Shown piece after piece: positions 9,770 to 24,159 of a stretch of 64,000 nt of DNA (its first letter is position 1; each line of letters begins with the position of its first letter). Source of the DNA: Sapria himalayana (lineage: Eukaryota > Streptophyta > Magnoliopsida > Malpighiales > Rafflesiaceae); assembly GCA_029783825.1 (NCBI GenBank), contig JAREIK010002975.1, forward strand, positions 113,417 through 177,416, written 5' to 3'. Under the pieces are notes generated by a model. The model worked only from the letters and a program-made list of their open reading frames with translations, had not been told where the DNA came from and made no database searches. A program made the position numbers and the translations under genes.

Positions 9770-11430
9770 AGACAAAAACACAATTAGACAGTTAATAGAA
9801 AGATAGCCTTAAAGATAAATAGATCGACATATAGGTATATAAACAAAAAGTTAGATAGATGATATAAAAATATAGATAAATAGATAGATAGATAAGCAGC
9901 TAGACAAATTGATAGATAGATAGACAGACAGATAGATAGATATAAATAAAGATAGAAAGATAGATAGATTGATAGATAGATAGATTAATAGATAGATAGA
10001 TAGATTAATAGATAGATAGATAGACTAACAAAAAGAATATATACAAATATACAAATAGTAAAATAGATATATAAATATATAAACAAATAGATAAATAAAT
10101 AGATAGATTAAAAGATACATACAAATATATATAAATAGATAGTTAGATAAATAGTAATATAAATAGACAGATAAATAGATAGATAGACAGATAGAAAATT
10201 TAATAGATAAATTGATAGATAGACTAATATAATGATCAGATAGATCCATATATATTAAGATAAAAAGATAGATAGATAAATAGATAGACATATTGGCAAC
10301 TTGACATATAGATAGATAGACATATAGTCAGATAGACAGATAACTAGAAACATATATAAGCAGATATATCGATAATTACATAGGCATATAGATAGAAAAA
10401 TAGATTGTAAGATAGATCATTAGATAGATTATTAGATAGATAGACAGATATCTAGATAGGCAAATAAAGAGATAGATAATTAGGTATATAGATAGATAGA
10501 TAGTTAGTTAGTTAGATAGACAGATAAATAGATTCATAAATTTATATATTGAAAGACAATTAGATAGTTAGAGAGATAGATAGACAAATCAATAAATAGA
10601 CCTATGAATAGATAAATAGTTAGACAATTAGACAAATAGATATACTTATAGTTAGATTGACAAATAGAAAGATATACAGATGTGTAGATGAGCTAATAGA
10701 TGAACAGACATTTAGACAGATAGACAGACAGACATATAGATAAATAGATAGACATACAGATAGAAAGATTGATAGATACATAGATAAATATATATACAAA
10801 ATGAATGATAGATTGATAAATTGATATAAATAGATAGGTAGTCAGATATATATTTAGTTAGATAGAAAGATAGAAAAATATATAGATAGATTTATAAATA
10901 TAAAAAATTAAAATACATAGATAAGCAGATAGTTAGATTTGATGAATAGATAGATAGTTATATATATACACAGATATATAGATTGACTTATATATAGAAA
11001 GACAAAAACACAATTAGACAGTTAAATAGTAGATAGACTGAAAGATAAACAGATCGACATAAAGGTATATAAACAAAAAGTTAGATAGATAGATAAACAT
11101 ATAGAAATATAGATAAATGGATAGATAGATAAACAACTAGACAAATAGATAGATCGATAGATAGAAAGATTGATAGATAGATATAAGAAAGATAGATAGA
11201 TAAAAAGATAAATAGATAGATAGATTGATTAATCGAAATACAAAAAGTATATATACAAATATACAAATATAAAAATAGATAGATAAATATATAGACATAT
11301 AAATAGATAAATAGATAGACATATAGATAGATAGATAAATAGAGTGATAGATATATAGATAGATAGACTGTCAGATACAAATAGATATATAGACAAAAAG
11401 TTAAATAGACAAATATATAGAAATAGAGAT
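9770..11430. repeat. Higher-order repeat inside array II, period about 1.2 kb
   Basis: The block starting at 9,771 (GACAAAAACACAATTAGACAG) recurs at 11,001, followed in both by the same series of variant tetramers (ACAGATCGACAT-type, then TATATAAACAAAAAGTTAG). A second anchor, TATACAAATATACAAAT, lies at about 10,040 and 11,250. Variants shared in order over hundreds of bases show that large blocks were duplicated, not only single tetramers. Confidence 0.7.
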
Positions 11431-13213
11431 AGATATTAGACACTTATATAGAAAAATATATAGATAAACAGATCGATAGATAGACATAAAGATAGATAGA
11501 TAAATATACAAATAAACAAATAGATAGATTAACAAATAGATAGATAGATAGACAATAAAATAGATCAATACTTAAATAGATAAACTAATAGATCGAAAGA
11601 TAGATAGATATAGATAGAAATATAGAAAGATAGATTGACATATGTATAGATATTGAGATAGACAAATAGACAAATAGATAGATAGACAAATAGACATTTA
11701 GAAATATAGATATATAGACCGATAGACATAAAAATAAATAGATAGAGAGTTAGATAGATAGGTAGGTAAATAGATAGATAGATAGACAGATAGAAAAATA
11801 AAAAGATATATACATAAATTAATAGGCAAATAGATTTATAAATTGATAAACTAATAAACATAAAGATAGATATACATATAGATAGTAAGATAAATATATA
11901 GATAAAAAATAAATAAAAATAAAAATATATAGATAGATAGATTGATTGATTGGCTAATAGACTAATAGATTGATAAATAGAAAGATAGTTAGAAAGTTAT
12001 ATAGATAGATACATAGGAAGATAGATTCATAAATCAATATATTGATACATAGTCATATATACAAATAGATAGATAGGTAGGTAGACATATAACAAACATA
12101 TAGATAGATAGATAGATAAGTAGATAGACATATATATAGAAATATAGATATGCAGATAGATAGTAAATTAGATTAATAGATGGATATATAGATAGATAGA
12201 CAAATTGACATATAGATAGATAGACAAATACATATATAGATAGTTAGATAGATAGATATACAAAAAGATAGATCGACATGCACACAGATAGACAGATAGA
12301 TATATACATACATAGATAGGCAAATAAATAGCTATATAAACACATAGAAACATAGATATATAGACAATGATGCAAATAGATAGATACTTAGATAGATAGA
12401 TTAATAAATAGATAAATAAATATAAGATAGATAGATAGATAAATAAACAAAAAGACATATATATAGACACATAGACACATAAATATAAAAATATATAGAT
12501 AAATAGATAGATAGACAATTAGACTAATAGGTAGTTAGATAGTTTGATAGATAGACACAGATAAATAAGCAGATAGACAGAAAGTCTATTAAATACAAAT
12601 ACAAATTGCCATATATATATATATATATAGATTGATAGATATATAAATAAACAAATAGAAATATAGACATATAGATATAAAAAAAGAAAGATAGATATAC
12701 AGATTGATGAAAAAAAGAAAGATAGATATACAGATTGATAGATAGAGAGACAGATAAATAGATACATTGATTTATAGATCGACAAATAGATATATAGACA
12801 TATAAATAGAAAGTTATACACATAGGTAAATATATATATATAGAATGATAACTATATTTATTGATATATAGATAAAAGGTAGACATATAAATTGTAAGAC
12901 AAATTGATATATGAACATATAGAAAGATTGACCAATAGATAGAAAGATAGACACGTTCACTTATATACTGATTTACTAAAAAATAAATAGAGAAAGAAAT
13001 ATATATAGATAGATAGATTGATTGATTGATAGATATATAGTAGACAAATAGATAGATAGACAAATTGATAGATAGATAGACAAATAGATAGATACACAGA
13101 ATTATAAATTGATAGATAGATAGATATAAAGATAGATAGATAAATAGATAAATAGATTGATAGAAAGTTAGTTAATTTGACATATAGATAAATAGATTTT
13201 TAGATAGAAGGGC

Positions 13214-13245
<32 letters not shown>

Positions 13246-15529
13246 TGATTGATTGATAGACAGACAAATTGATACATATAGAGATTGACAATATGATATT
13301 TATATATATAGACAAATTGACTAATATACTAATAGATAGAAAGAGAGTTAGATAGTAAGACAGATAGATAGAATGAAAAATAGTTGGATAGTTATATAGA
13401 TTGAAAGATAGACATTTAGATATATCGACAAATAAGATAGATAGATAGACTGATAGATTGATATATAGATAAACATATTGACAAATTGATAGATAGATAG
13501 ACAAATAGACAGAATTACAGATAGATAGATAGATAGATAGACATATAGATAGATTGAAATATAGATAATTAGTTAGATAGATTTATAGATATATAAACAC
13601 ATAGAACTATAGACTAATAAACTTAAAGGCAGATAGAGAGATAAAGAGATTGACATATAGACAATTACATAAATTGATAGACAAGTAGATAGATATATAG
13701 ATAATTGATATATAGATTGAAAGAAAGATAGATAGATATAAAGATAGATAAATAGATAGACAAATAAATAGATATACACATAAACACATATATAAATAGT
13801 CAGATAAATAGATAGACTATTAGACTAATAAAAAATATATAGTTAGATAGTTAGACATATAGATAGATAGTCAGATAGATAGATAGATTATTATACACAT
13901 AGATAAATAGATAGAAAAATAGATAGATAGATAGACAAATAGACATATAGAAAATAGATAGATAGACATATAGAATGATCGACAAATAGTCATAAAGTCT
14001 ATTGGAAAAATAGTAAGATAGACAGATAAATAGATATACAGATATGTAGATAAATATATACATAAATAGACAAATAGATAGATAAATAGATAGACAAATA
14101 GATAGATAGATAGAAAAATAGAAAGATAGATATATAAATAAATAAACAAGAAGTCTTATAAACTGATAGATTGATAAACTGATAGACTAATAGATAATTT
14201 GATAGTTAAATAGATAAATAGATTGATATACATACAAATAGATAATTAGATAGACAAATACATACATATATATATATATATATATAGGTAGAATGAATGA
14301 AAGACTGATAGATTTATAGACAGAAAGATAGTTAGATAGTTAGATGGTTAGAAAGATAGACAGGTAGATAGTTACATAGATAGATTGACACATAGACATA
14401 TATACAATTAGATACATAGATATATAGATAGATATTTAGATAGACATGTAGATAGATAAATAGATACACAGATAAATAAATAGTCAGATAGACAAATAGA
14501 TAGATAGTAAATTCACAGATAGATAATAAAATAAACATGTAGATAGATAAACAAATAGTTAGTTAGACAGATACATTGATTGATTAATAAATAGACAGAT
14601 AGATAAATTTCTACATAGTATAATAGACATATATATTAAAATTTAGATATATATATATAAATAGAGACACATATAGACAAATAAAAAGATTTAAAGAAAG
14701 ATAGATAGTTAGATAAAAAGTTAGATAGATAGACATGTAGATATATAGATAGATACATAGATAGACAGATAGTTTAATAGATTAATAAAGAGATAGTTAA
14801 AAAATAGATAGACAATTTAATAAATAGACAAATAGACTAATAGACAGATACAAATCTAGATAGCAAGACAAATAGACAAATAGACAGATAGATTGATACA
14901 AAAATAAATACATAAATAGATATATAAACATGTAGATAGATAGATAATTAGAAATATAGACATATATAAGATTGACAAATAGATAGATAGGTAGATAGAT
15001 AGATAGATATATAGTTATATAGATTGACAATTAGAGAGATAGATACATAGATAAATACATAGATACATAGACACAAAGTCACAATAACACATAGACACAT
15101 AGACACATAGAGACAGACACATAGACACATAGAAACATAAAAACATAAACACATAGACAGAGATAGATTGGTAGATACAAAGAGAGAAAGAAATACATAT
15201 AGACAAATAGATATATAAGTAGATAGTGCGATACACAAATAGAGAAATAGATAAATATAAAGATAAACAAATAGATAGATAGAAAGATAGAAAGATAGAA
15301 AGATAGATTTATAGACAGATAGATAGATAGATAGCTAGATATATATATATTGTGAGAGAGACAAATATATATTGATAGATTGATAGACAAATATATAGAT
15401 AGATAGCTATACATATATTCAAATATACAAATAGACAGATAGTTAGATAGATAGACTGATAGACAAAAGAGATAACTAGACAGACAGATAGATAACTAGC
15501 TAGATAGACAATTAGATAGATAGATAGAT

Positions 15530-15531
<2 letters not shown>

Positions 15532-15572
<41 letters not shown>
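15532..15572. repeat. (TA)n run within array II
   Basis: About 20 uninterrupted TA units replace the tetramers here. Confidence 0.9.
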
Positions 15573-15574
<2 letters not shown>

Positions 15575-16242
15575 TAGACAAAAAAATAAATATATAGATA
15601 AATAGATTAACAATAATATAGATAGACCAAAAAGATAGATAGACTAATAGAAAGAAAGACAGATAGAAATATAAATATATAGACATATAAATAGATAGAT
15701 AGTTAGATACTTATAAAAATTGATACATAGATAGAGAAATAGTCAGATAGACATATACATAGATTAAAAGATAGACATATAGATAGTTAGAAAAATAGAA
15801 AGATAGTTACATAAACAAATTGATAAATAGATAGACAGATAGATTAGACAGATTGATTGATAGACTAATAGATTAATAGACAAATAAATAGTTAGAGATA
15901 TAATTAAGACAGATATATAGATAGATAGATATATAAAAGATAGAGAGATAAACAGATAGATAGATAACTACATAGATATATAAAGAGGTAGACAAATAAA
16001 TAGATTTACTGATATTCTAATACATAGAAAGATATTTAGACAATTAGATAGATAGATAGATAGATTAAAAGATAGACACAAAGATAGAAGAAAGATAGTT
16101 AGTTAATTAGTTACAAATATAGTTAGATAAACATTTAATGAATTAGACAAATAATTAGATGGATAGACAGACAGAGATATATATAAATATATAGATAGGC
16201 AATTAAATAGACAGAAAGATAGATAGACAAATAGACACATAT

Positions 16243-16260
16243 AGAGAGAGAGAGAGAGAG

Positions 16261-16322
<62 letters not shown>
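16243..16322. repeat. (GA)n-(TA)n compound microsatellite within array II
   Basis: About ten GA units run directly into about 29 TA units, then TAGA tetramers resume. Confidence 0.9.
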
Positions 16323-16325
<3 letters not shown>

Positions 16326-16791
16326 AAGACAAAGAGATAGATAGATAGTAAAACATTTTGATAGTTAGATACATATAAAGATAGATAGATATATACACAA
16401 AAATATATATAGATAGATAGCCAGATTTAATGATTGACTAATAGACAAAAATACAATTAAACAATCAGATAGATAGATAGATAGATAGATAAAAATTTAG
16501 AGAGATCGACAGATAGATAAATAAATAAATAGATAGATAAACATATAGATAGATAAATAGTTAGATAGATAGATAGATAGACAATTATACAAATATATAG
16601 ATAGATAGATAAAAAGATAGATAAATAAAAAAATACATATGCAGATAGATAGATATATGGATAGCAGATACACTGATATATAGATATATAGATAGAAAAA
16701 CATCATATAGATAGTTATATAAATATACAAATAGAATGATAGATAGATAAATACAGATGAAGATAGATATAAATATTAATGTATAAATATA

Positions 16792-16834
16792 GATATATAT
16801 ATATATATATATATACACACAAATAGACAAATAG

Positions 16835-16871
<37 letters not shown>
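16792..16871. repeat. Two (TA)n runs within array II
   Basis: Two TA runs are separated by a short ACACACAAATAGAC stretch. Confidence 0.85.
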
Positions 16872-16874
<3 letters not shown>

Positions 16875-19688
16875 AGATATATAGATAAATAAATAGACAG
16901 ACATATAGAATAGATAAAAATATAGATAGATAGATATATAGACTATTAGATAGATAGATAGATATAAAGATAAAATGATTTACTAATAGACAAATAGATA
17001 GTTATATAGATAAATGTATCTACAAAAAAGAAATAATATAAATAGTCACAAATATAGATAGATAAATAGACATTTAGACAGACAGATAGATATATAGATA
17101 AAAGATAGAAATAAAGCAATTCAAATAAATAGATATATATACAAATAGAAAAATAGATAGATTAACAAATAGACATAAGACAGATAGATAGATTGATAGA
17201 TTATAGGATAAACAAATAAAATAGATAGATAGATTGATAAATATATATATATATTGGAAAATTGATAGATATCTAAATTGACAAATAGAGACAAAGGTAG
17301 ATAGATAGACAGATAGATAGATAGTTAGTTAGTTAGATAGACATAAAAATATATAAATAAATAGAAAGATAGATAGATAGAAAGATATATTGATAGATAG
17401 TTAAATAGATAGACAAATATCCTAATAAAAAATGGATACAAAGATAGATAGATAGATAGTTTGTTAGTTAGTTAGATAGATAGACTGATAGATAATTAGA
17501 TAGATAGATTTAGAGAATGATAAGCAGATAGATAGGTAGACTGATAGTTTGATTGATAGTTATAGAGTTAGATAGATACATAGTTAGACAAATAAATATA
17601 TTGATAATTAGATAGAAAGAAAGAAAGATAGATAGATATAGAGATAGGAGAATAGATAGATAGATTGATCTATAGATTGACAAATATAATGATAGACATA
17701 TAGATAGATAGATAGATAAATATATAGATAGATACATAGATTGAAAAATAGACTGAAAAAAAGATAAAGATATAGATAGATAGACTGATCAACAAATATG
17801 TAGATAGGTAGAATAGTAGAAAGACAGATATACAAATAGACAAATAGTTTGATAGATTGATAGATAGATTAACAGATAGATAGTTAGATTGATAGGAGAT
17901 AAATATATAGATAGATAAATAGATACATAGATTTACTGATAGAATGATAGTTGTATTGATAGTTAAATAGTCAGATAGTTAGGAAAATAGATATATAGAC
18001 AATTAGACAGATAGACACATAGATAAATACACAAATAGATATATAGATAGGTAGAGAGATATATGGGTATATATAGGTAGATAGATATATAGATAGATAA
18101 ACTAATAAACATATAGACATATAAACATATTATCAAATAGATAGATAGACAAAAAAACATATTTATTTATAGATAGATAGACATATATATAGTTAGATAG
18201 ATATATAGATAGATAAATAGATAGATAAAAAGATAAATAGATAGGTAGATTGACAAATAGATATGTAATTAGATAATTAGACATATTAACATTTATATAG
18301 ATAGATAGATAGATTGATTTTTAACCAAATTGACAGACAGATAGATTTACAGAATGACAAATAAACATATATATATATAGACAAAAATGTAGATTGGAGG
18401 ATAAGGAGATAAAAATATATATAGTTTGACATATATATATTGACATATAGTCTTATAGATAGATTGAAAGATAGTCAGATAGATAGATAGACAGATAGTT
18501 AAATAGATAGATAGATAGATAGATAGGTAGATAGATAGTTAGATAGACAAATTGCCTGATAAAAAGTCAGATAAAATGGTAGATATATAGATACACAAAT
18601 AGATATATAGAAAGATAGAAAGATAAATAATTAGGCCAATAAGTAGATAGGTAGAAAGAATGATATATTGATAGACAGATAGATAGATAGTCTGATAGAC
18701 AAATTGATAGATATCTAGATAGACATATTGACAGATAGATAGTTAGTTAAATAGAAAGAACGAAGATTGATATAATGTAAAATAGATAGACTAATATACT
18801 GATAGTTTGATTGATAGTTAAAAATTTAGGTAGTCATACAAATAGATATATAGACAAATAGATAGATAGATATAAAGGTAGATAGATAGATATTGAAAAA
18901 ATAAAGGTAGTCAGATACAAAAAATAAGTAGATAGGGAGATGGATATAAAGGTAGATATTCATATAGACAAATAGTAATATATATGGATAGATAAATTAG
19001 ACCGATCGATAACCAAAAATATAGATTTATAGATATATAGATAGAGAGCCAGAAAGATAGATAGATAGATAGATGGATAGATAGATAGATAGGAAGTTAG
19101 ATCTAATGATAGATAAATAGTTAGACTGTTAGATTGATTGTTCGATTGATAGTTAAATAGTTTGATAGTTAGTAAAATAGAGATATACACAAATAGACAA
19201 ATAGACATATTGACAAATATGCAAATAGATAGAGAATTGTGTAGAAAGATAGATAGGTAGATAGATAGACAGATAGATAGATATATAAATAGAAAGATAT
19301 ATATATTGACTAATTCATTGATGAATTGAAACAAAATTAGATAGTTAGAATGATATACAGATAGAAAGATATATAGTTTTACAATTAAAAAGATATAAAA
19401 TTAGGTAATTAGAGATTCAGATAAATAGACAAATACATAAATCGACAAATAGATAGATAGATTGATTGATTGACATATAGATAGACAGATAGATACATAG
19501 ATAGATAGATAGATAGATAGATAGATGGATGGATGGATAAAAAGATAGATAGGTAGATAGACAAATAGAAAAATATATTTTTAGATAGATATATAGATAT
19601 GTAGATATATAGGCAGATAGATAGATAGACAAATAGTTAGATAAATAGATTGATAGATATACTATTATGTAGATATTCAAATATATAT

Positions 19689-20275
19689 CACTACAAAAAA
19701 ATCCCAAATAACTTAGGAAATATTCCATAGCTAAATCAAATTGTGTTGTTGCTAAAATAGAATAATGATGGATTAATGACCGAAGTTTTCCAAAATTAAT
19801 GTGCTCATCGCAAAAAATTAATGTTCGAAAAATTCCCTATCAAAAATTTTTTAACGACATAAAATTCCCTAGCTAAATTTATTTTTTCCTTTGCTAATTA
19901 TGATCGTATTTTAGATTTACAGAAAAGTGCCCTAGCAAAATTAGCAAGTGAAAAATCCGTAGCTATCTTAATTCCAAAATTAATTTTACTATTTTATTTT
20001 TTTACAAAAAAAATTGATTACATATTTTTAAGTTTTTATATTAAATTAAAAAAAACATAAACTATAATCTATAATTTATAATTAACAAAATATAAAAGCA
20101 ATTAATAATTTTTTTGATACTATATATTACATTGTTAAAACAAAAATATAACAAAATTTTATTACATCTTCATCAATACATCTAACGACATTGCATAAAG
20201 TATAATCTATTCATGAAATTGACGTTCTTTTCTCTACCCTAGCTCCTCTCGTCACCAATGAAGAAATCATAGCCA
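19689..20275 (-). mobile_element. CACTA transposon copy C, inverted 3' end only
   Basis: It begins with CACTACAAAAAAATCCC, a near-standard CACTA terminus, directly after array II. Subterminal words of the CCTAGCTAAATT and TTAGCAAGTGAAAA type follow to about 19,980. Then comes an AT-rich stretch matching 3,230-3,400 and 4,060-4,210 of copy B, and about half of the 290-bp module (20,130-20,275). The copy then breaks off. Base composition and end divergence suggest an old fragment. Confidence 0.7.
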
Positions 20276-22850
20276 TATTTCTATATCACACCTTCCTAAG
20301 ATAAAAAAACATAAATAAAAAATAATGACTCACTTCAAGTCTCGACCTTGATAATTTATTACTGAAGAATGAAAATGATCAACCTCGACTTGAACATGAA
20401 CCATCGTATTGAACATGAAGACTTCGAAAAATGAAGGAACCCCAATTGAACTGATCATTAGCTTCTACTAGTAAATCCTTCTTTTAATTATTGTTTTATT
20501 TAAAAAAAAATGCAAAACAAGACTATTGTTTTCCACTTTAATAATAAGCACATGCAAAGCATGCCTGAAAAGCAAGAGTACACACTCATATTATAAAATT
20601 ATTAAAAATGATAAATTTAATAAGAACTAGAGATTTTCTAGATCCTCAAACATCTGAACACAACTTTCTACCATTATGCCAACTAATCAAACCTAAGAAT
20701 GGATTATTAAAACCAATGTGATGTGGAAATCATACCCAAATAAGATTCTAGACTAGGTTAGGTCGTTAAGAGTAACCCTAAATTTTTATTGGTGTCCATT
20801 ATATATAACTACATCTACAACATGTATAACTACATGCTTCATAAACTTAATATCCATTCATATCATTCATCTATTCATACATATTTTTTTTGGATATTGT
20901 ATAAATCTTTAACATTTTCCCAAATATCTTAGGAACTTAAAATTAATTTTTTCAACCATAAATGTATTTTATTGTATTTTTATAAGTTTGCATTAATAAT
21001 TAAGCTTTAATATGTTTAGGGTTTGTATTTTTGTTTCACCTAATATCATTTAACTAAATTTGATTTCTAATAAATTGTACATTTGTTAAAATTTTTGTTG
21101 TAAATTTCAAAACAAATAACACTATGTATGTGAAATAAATATTATAAAAAATTTTAAAATATATATGTGATGTAGTTTCATTTTACAAAGATAAAACTTT
21201 AAAAATAAAATTTATTTACAAAATAAAAATTGCACTTGATAATATGCAATATGTTATATTTATTATAAATAAACAATGTTTGAAAAGCATCTATTAATTA
21301 CAAAAAAAACATTGCCAAGTATTCAATTTGAAAAAAAAAATTTAATAATTATTTAAAAAAACAAATTCATATATTTATATGGTCATTTATATATTTTGAA
21401 TAAAATAAAAAAATAATTAATTGTAAAATAATTTACTCATATATTTATATGGTAATCTGTTTTATTTGAACATAATTAAAAAAATAATTGATTTTTTATG
21501 AAACATTAAAAACATTTATTTATATGCACTACATTACATTTTTTTGAATTTTAAAGTTTCTAAAAATTATTAATAACAATAACTAACAGGTAAAAATTTA
21601 TCATATACATTAATATTTTAATAAAAAAATTATATAGAAAAAAAAACAATATTATCTATTTATGAACTATATTTTCAATTTTAACATGATTGTAAAAATA
21701 AAATAATTTACAAATTTGCCAACATCATTTATTTATATTAATATAATGATAGTAGTTTAATATAAATATTAAAAAACAACTATTTGAATAAAATAGAAGC
21801 TCATATATTTAATTCATAATTTCATTTTACACATTAATATGCTTCACACACACAAACACACACAAAATATTGGTTTTAAATATAAAAATTTATAATATTT
21901 TATACATTGTCTACGAAATATATTATTATTTTTTAATTAAATTTTCAAAATCAAAAAATTTTAAATAGATTTAGACACACGCACGCACACATATAATAGT
22001 TTCATGTGTAGCATTAAAAATACATTATGTATATAGGTATATGTGTGTGTTTGTGTGGGTGTACAGTAGTATATGCATGCATACAATTATATACACACTA
22101 CTTTGAAAATGTAGATACATTTGTGAATATATACAAAAGTACAAAAATGTGCATGATGATATATGATGAATAGTAATGTATATGGATGGATAAATGTGTG
22201 TGTGTAGGGCAGTGTATATGCACATATATATTAATGCATATATATGTAAACATCAACATTAATTGTGAGAAGAATAATACTTGAGCACATAAATATTAAC
22301 ATATTCCACAAATTCGTGAGAGTTGGAGCAAAAAGTGACATTATTGCAAGATACTACTAATCTCCCATCCGTAAGACATTGCCTCAAAATTTGATGAGAG
22401 TACTACTTGCAATGATAAGGTTCATTCAATACTACATACCATGGAGTTACATTTTTATTCAATATTATAATTTGTTCAAATAAAAAAATTATATCTAATA
22501 TCTTCTTCATTAAATCTTCTATCTTCTTTTTCTAGTCTTTATAAGCTATTTTTAATTTTGATTATATGTCCATTTCTTATCTAATATATCTAGTTCAAAC
22601 TATTGTAATAGTAAAATTTATCAAATCAATCTCGGCCTGACATGTTTCTTTTCTATGAGATATTTAATATTTGTATACAAATATGAGATATTTGTATATA
22701 GTTATACAAATATATCTAGTTCAATCTCGGCCTGACATCTTTCTTTATATTTTATATGTAATATAAAGCTTTATATTATGATCAATAATATAAAGCTTTA
22801 TATTGTTGATACATGTTCTTTCTCTATAGTGGTGTAATTCAATTGGGCAT
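20276..22850. other. AT-rich DNA without recognisable genes
   Basis: No frame with credible codon content, no transposon end and no RNA gene was seen. Minor features are a CACACAC patch at about 21,847-21,866, a second TGTGTG/TACACAC patch at 22,030-22,260, two copies of AATCTCGGCCTGACAT about 100 bp apart (22,627 and 22,724), and two identical palindromes near 22,760. Confidence 0.5.
22760..22804. repeat. Twin 18-bp palindromes
   Basis: The perfect palindrome AATATAAAGCTTTATATT occurs at 22,760-22,777 and again at 22,787-22,804, separated by nine bases. Each can fold on itself or pair with the other. Confidence 0.8.
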
Positions 22851-23340
22851 TTGAGAGCGTGATGTTATCATAGTATATGATAACTATTTATAAATATTTG
22901 TATAACTATATAAAACTATTCATAATTATATTTATCTATATTTGGAACTATGTAAACTATTTTTATAACTATATTAATAATTATATATAACTAATTTTTT
23001 AATTTTATAATATTATATAACTATATGTGTAATTCAATATAACTATATTTTTAAGAAAATATATCATATGTATTATAATATATAACTATATATAATTGTA
23101 TTTTACTAAATGTATAGCTATAAAAATGTTATATATAACTATATCTTTAACTACATACATATTTATAACTATATATGTATTACTATATATAAATATTTGT
23201 ATAACCATGTAATACTCTATATAATTAAATATAACTATATTTGTATCTATGTATACATGTTTGTATTCATATAATTAAATCTATATTTTTTTAAAACTTT
23301 GTATATATTTATGTATAACTACTTGTATAAATATTTATGT
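22851..23340. repeat. TATAACTATA-type degenerate repeat field, left of the ARF pseudogene
   Basis: Irregular repetition of TATAACTATATGTATAAC-like words without a fixed period. The same type recurs at 24,160-25,125, about 30,700-30,900 and 46,500-47,400. Confidence 0.6.
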
Positions 23341-23358
23341 ATATATTTAGTGAAAGAA

Positions 23359-23905
23359 ATGGGGTTGACATTCACAAAGCTATTTAGTAGGCTATTTGTC
23401 ACCGAGGAGATGTGGATTTTGATGCTAGGTCTTGATGCTGGCAGTAAGACAACCATTCTGTATAAGTTGAAGCTTGGTGAAATTGTCACCACAATTTCTA
23501 CTATTGTCTTCAATATAGAGACTATTTAATACAAAAATATCAATTTCACTGTGGGGGATGTTGGTAGTCAAGACAAATTTCACCATTTCTATAGGGATTA
23601 CTTACAAAATACCAAATTTCTCATATTTGTGGTGGACAACAATGATAGAAATTGTGTTATTGAAGCTAGAGATAAGTTGCATAGGTTGTTAAATGAGGAA
23701 ATGTTTCGAGATGCAGTTTTGCTGGTGTTTGCCAATAAGCAAGATCTTCTCAATTCTATGAATTCAACAGAAATTACTAACAAGATAGGACTTCACTCTC
23801 TTCACCAATGCCATTTGGTACATTCAGGGCACATGTGCTACCTCTGGTGATGGCCTCTACGAGGGTCTTGATTGGCTTTCCACTTACATTGCCAGCAAGT
23901 CATAA
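23359..23905 (+). pseudogene. ARF1-class small GTPase processed pseudogene
   Basis: ARF1-class proteins are myristoylated GTPases that recruit coat proteins to Golgi membranes. The frame starts [13 protein letters not shown], keeping Gly2, the family's myristoylation site. The P-loop is GLDAGSKTT where the family has GLDAAGKTT. Codon 57, normally Glu, is TAA. The switch II region reads DVGSQ instead of DVGGQ. NKQD (guanine specificity) is intact. One extra T near 23,814 shifts the frame; beyond it the usual C-terminal reading ([16 protein letters not shown], ending in a Lys-Ser-stop) continues to 23,905. The whole length of about 181 codons is present without introns, whereas plant ARF genes normally have several, so this is a retrocopy. 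A 3'-UTR-like stretch follows to about 24,150. I saw no clear poly-A tail or target duplication. It is non-functional. Confidence 0.93.
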
Positions 23906-24155
23906 ATAATTTTAGCAGGATGAGACAACCTTTGTTGACATATCTGGATGTGGATCTAATCTTTGCCTACTTTGTCTGAGTTTTGTTCTGTTATGTGGAT
24001 GACATCACCTAGTTCTAAGGAAATTCATATTACATTTATATTTATATATTACACGCCTGAAATACAAGACCTCATTCACTTTGCACTGATCTATTGTAAG
24101 CCGAGCTTGTTTGTTTTCTATTTTGTGTCTTTTTGCCTTGGATCCCTAAGGTATA
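23906..24155 (+). other. Probable 3'-UTR remnant of the ARF retrocopy
   Basis: This stretch has ordinary base composition (for example GGATGTGGATCTAATC and GCCTTGGATCCCTAAGG) between the ARF stop codon and the resumption of the TATAACTATA field at about 24,160. That is consistent with a copied mRNA tail. This is inferred from position only. Confidence 0.5.
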
Positions 24156-24159
24156 AGAA

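Larger units (their letters stand above)
9764..19688. repeat. TAGA-type tetranucleotide array II, about 9.9 kb
   Basis: This is the longest array: degenerate TAGA tetramers with CAGA, CTGA, TTGA, AAGA, TAAA and TATA variants, and embedded pure (TA)n or (GA)n runs. Local phase is kept, so the minus strand stays open for 60-180 codons at many places; those frames are artefacts. It ends exactly where the CACTACAAAAAAA terminus of copy C begins. A higher-order repeat of about 1.2 kb is visible near its left end, and an 8-bp sub-repeat of the (ACACATAG) type at 15,060-15,160. Confidence 0.9.
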
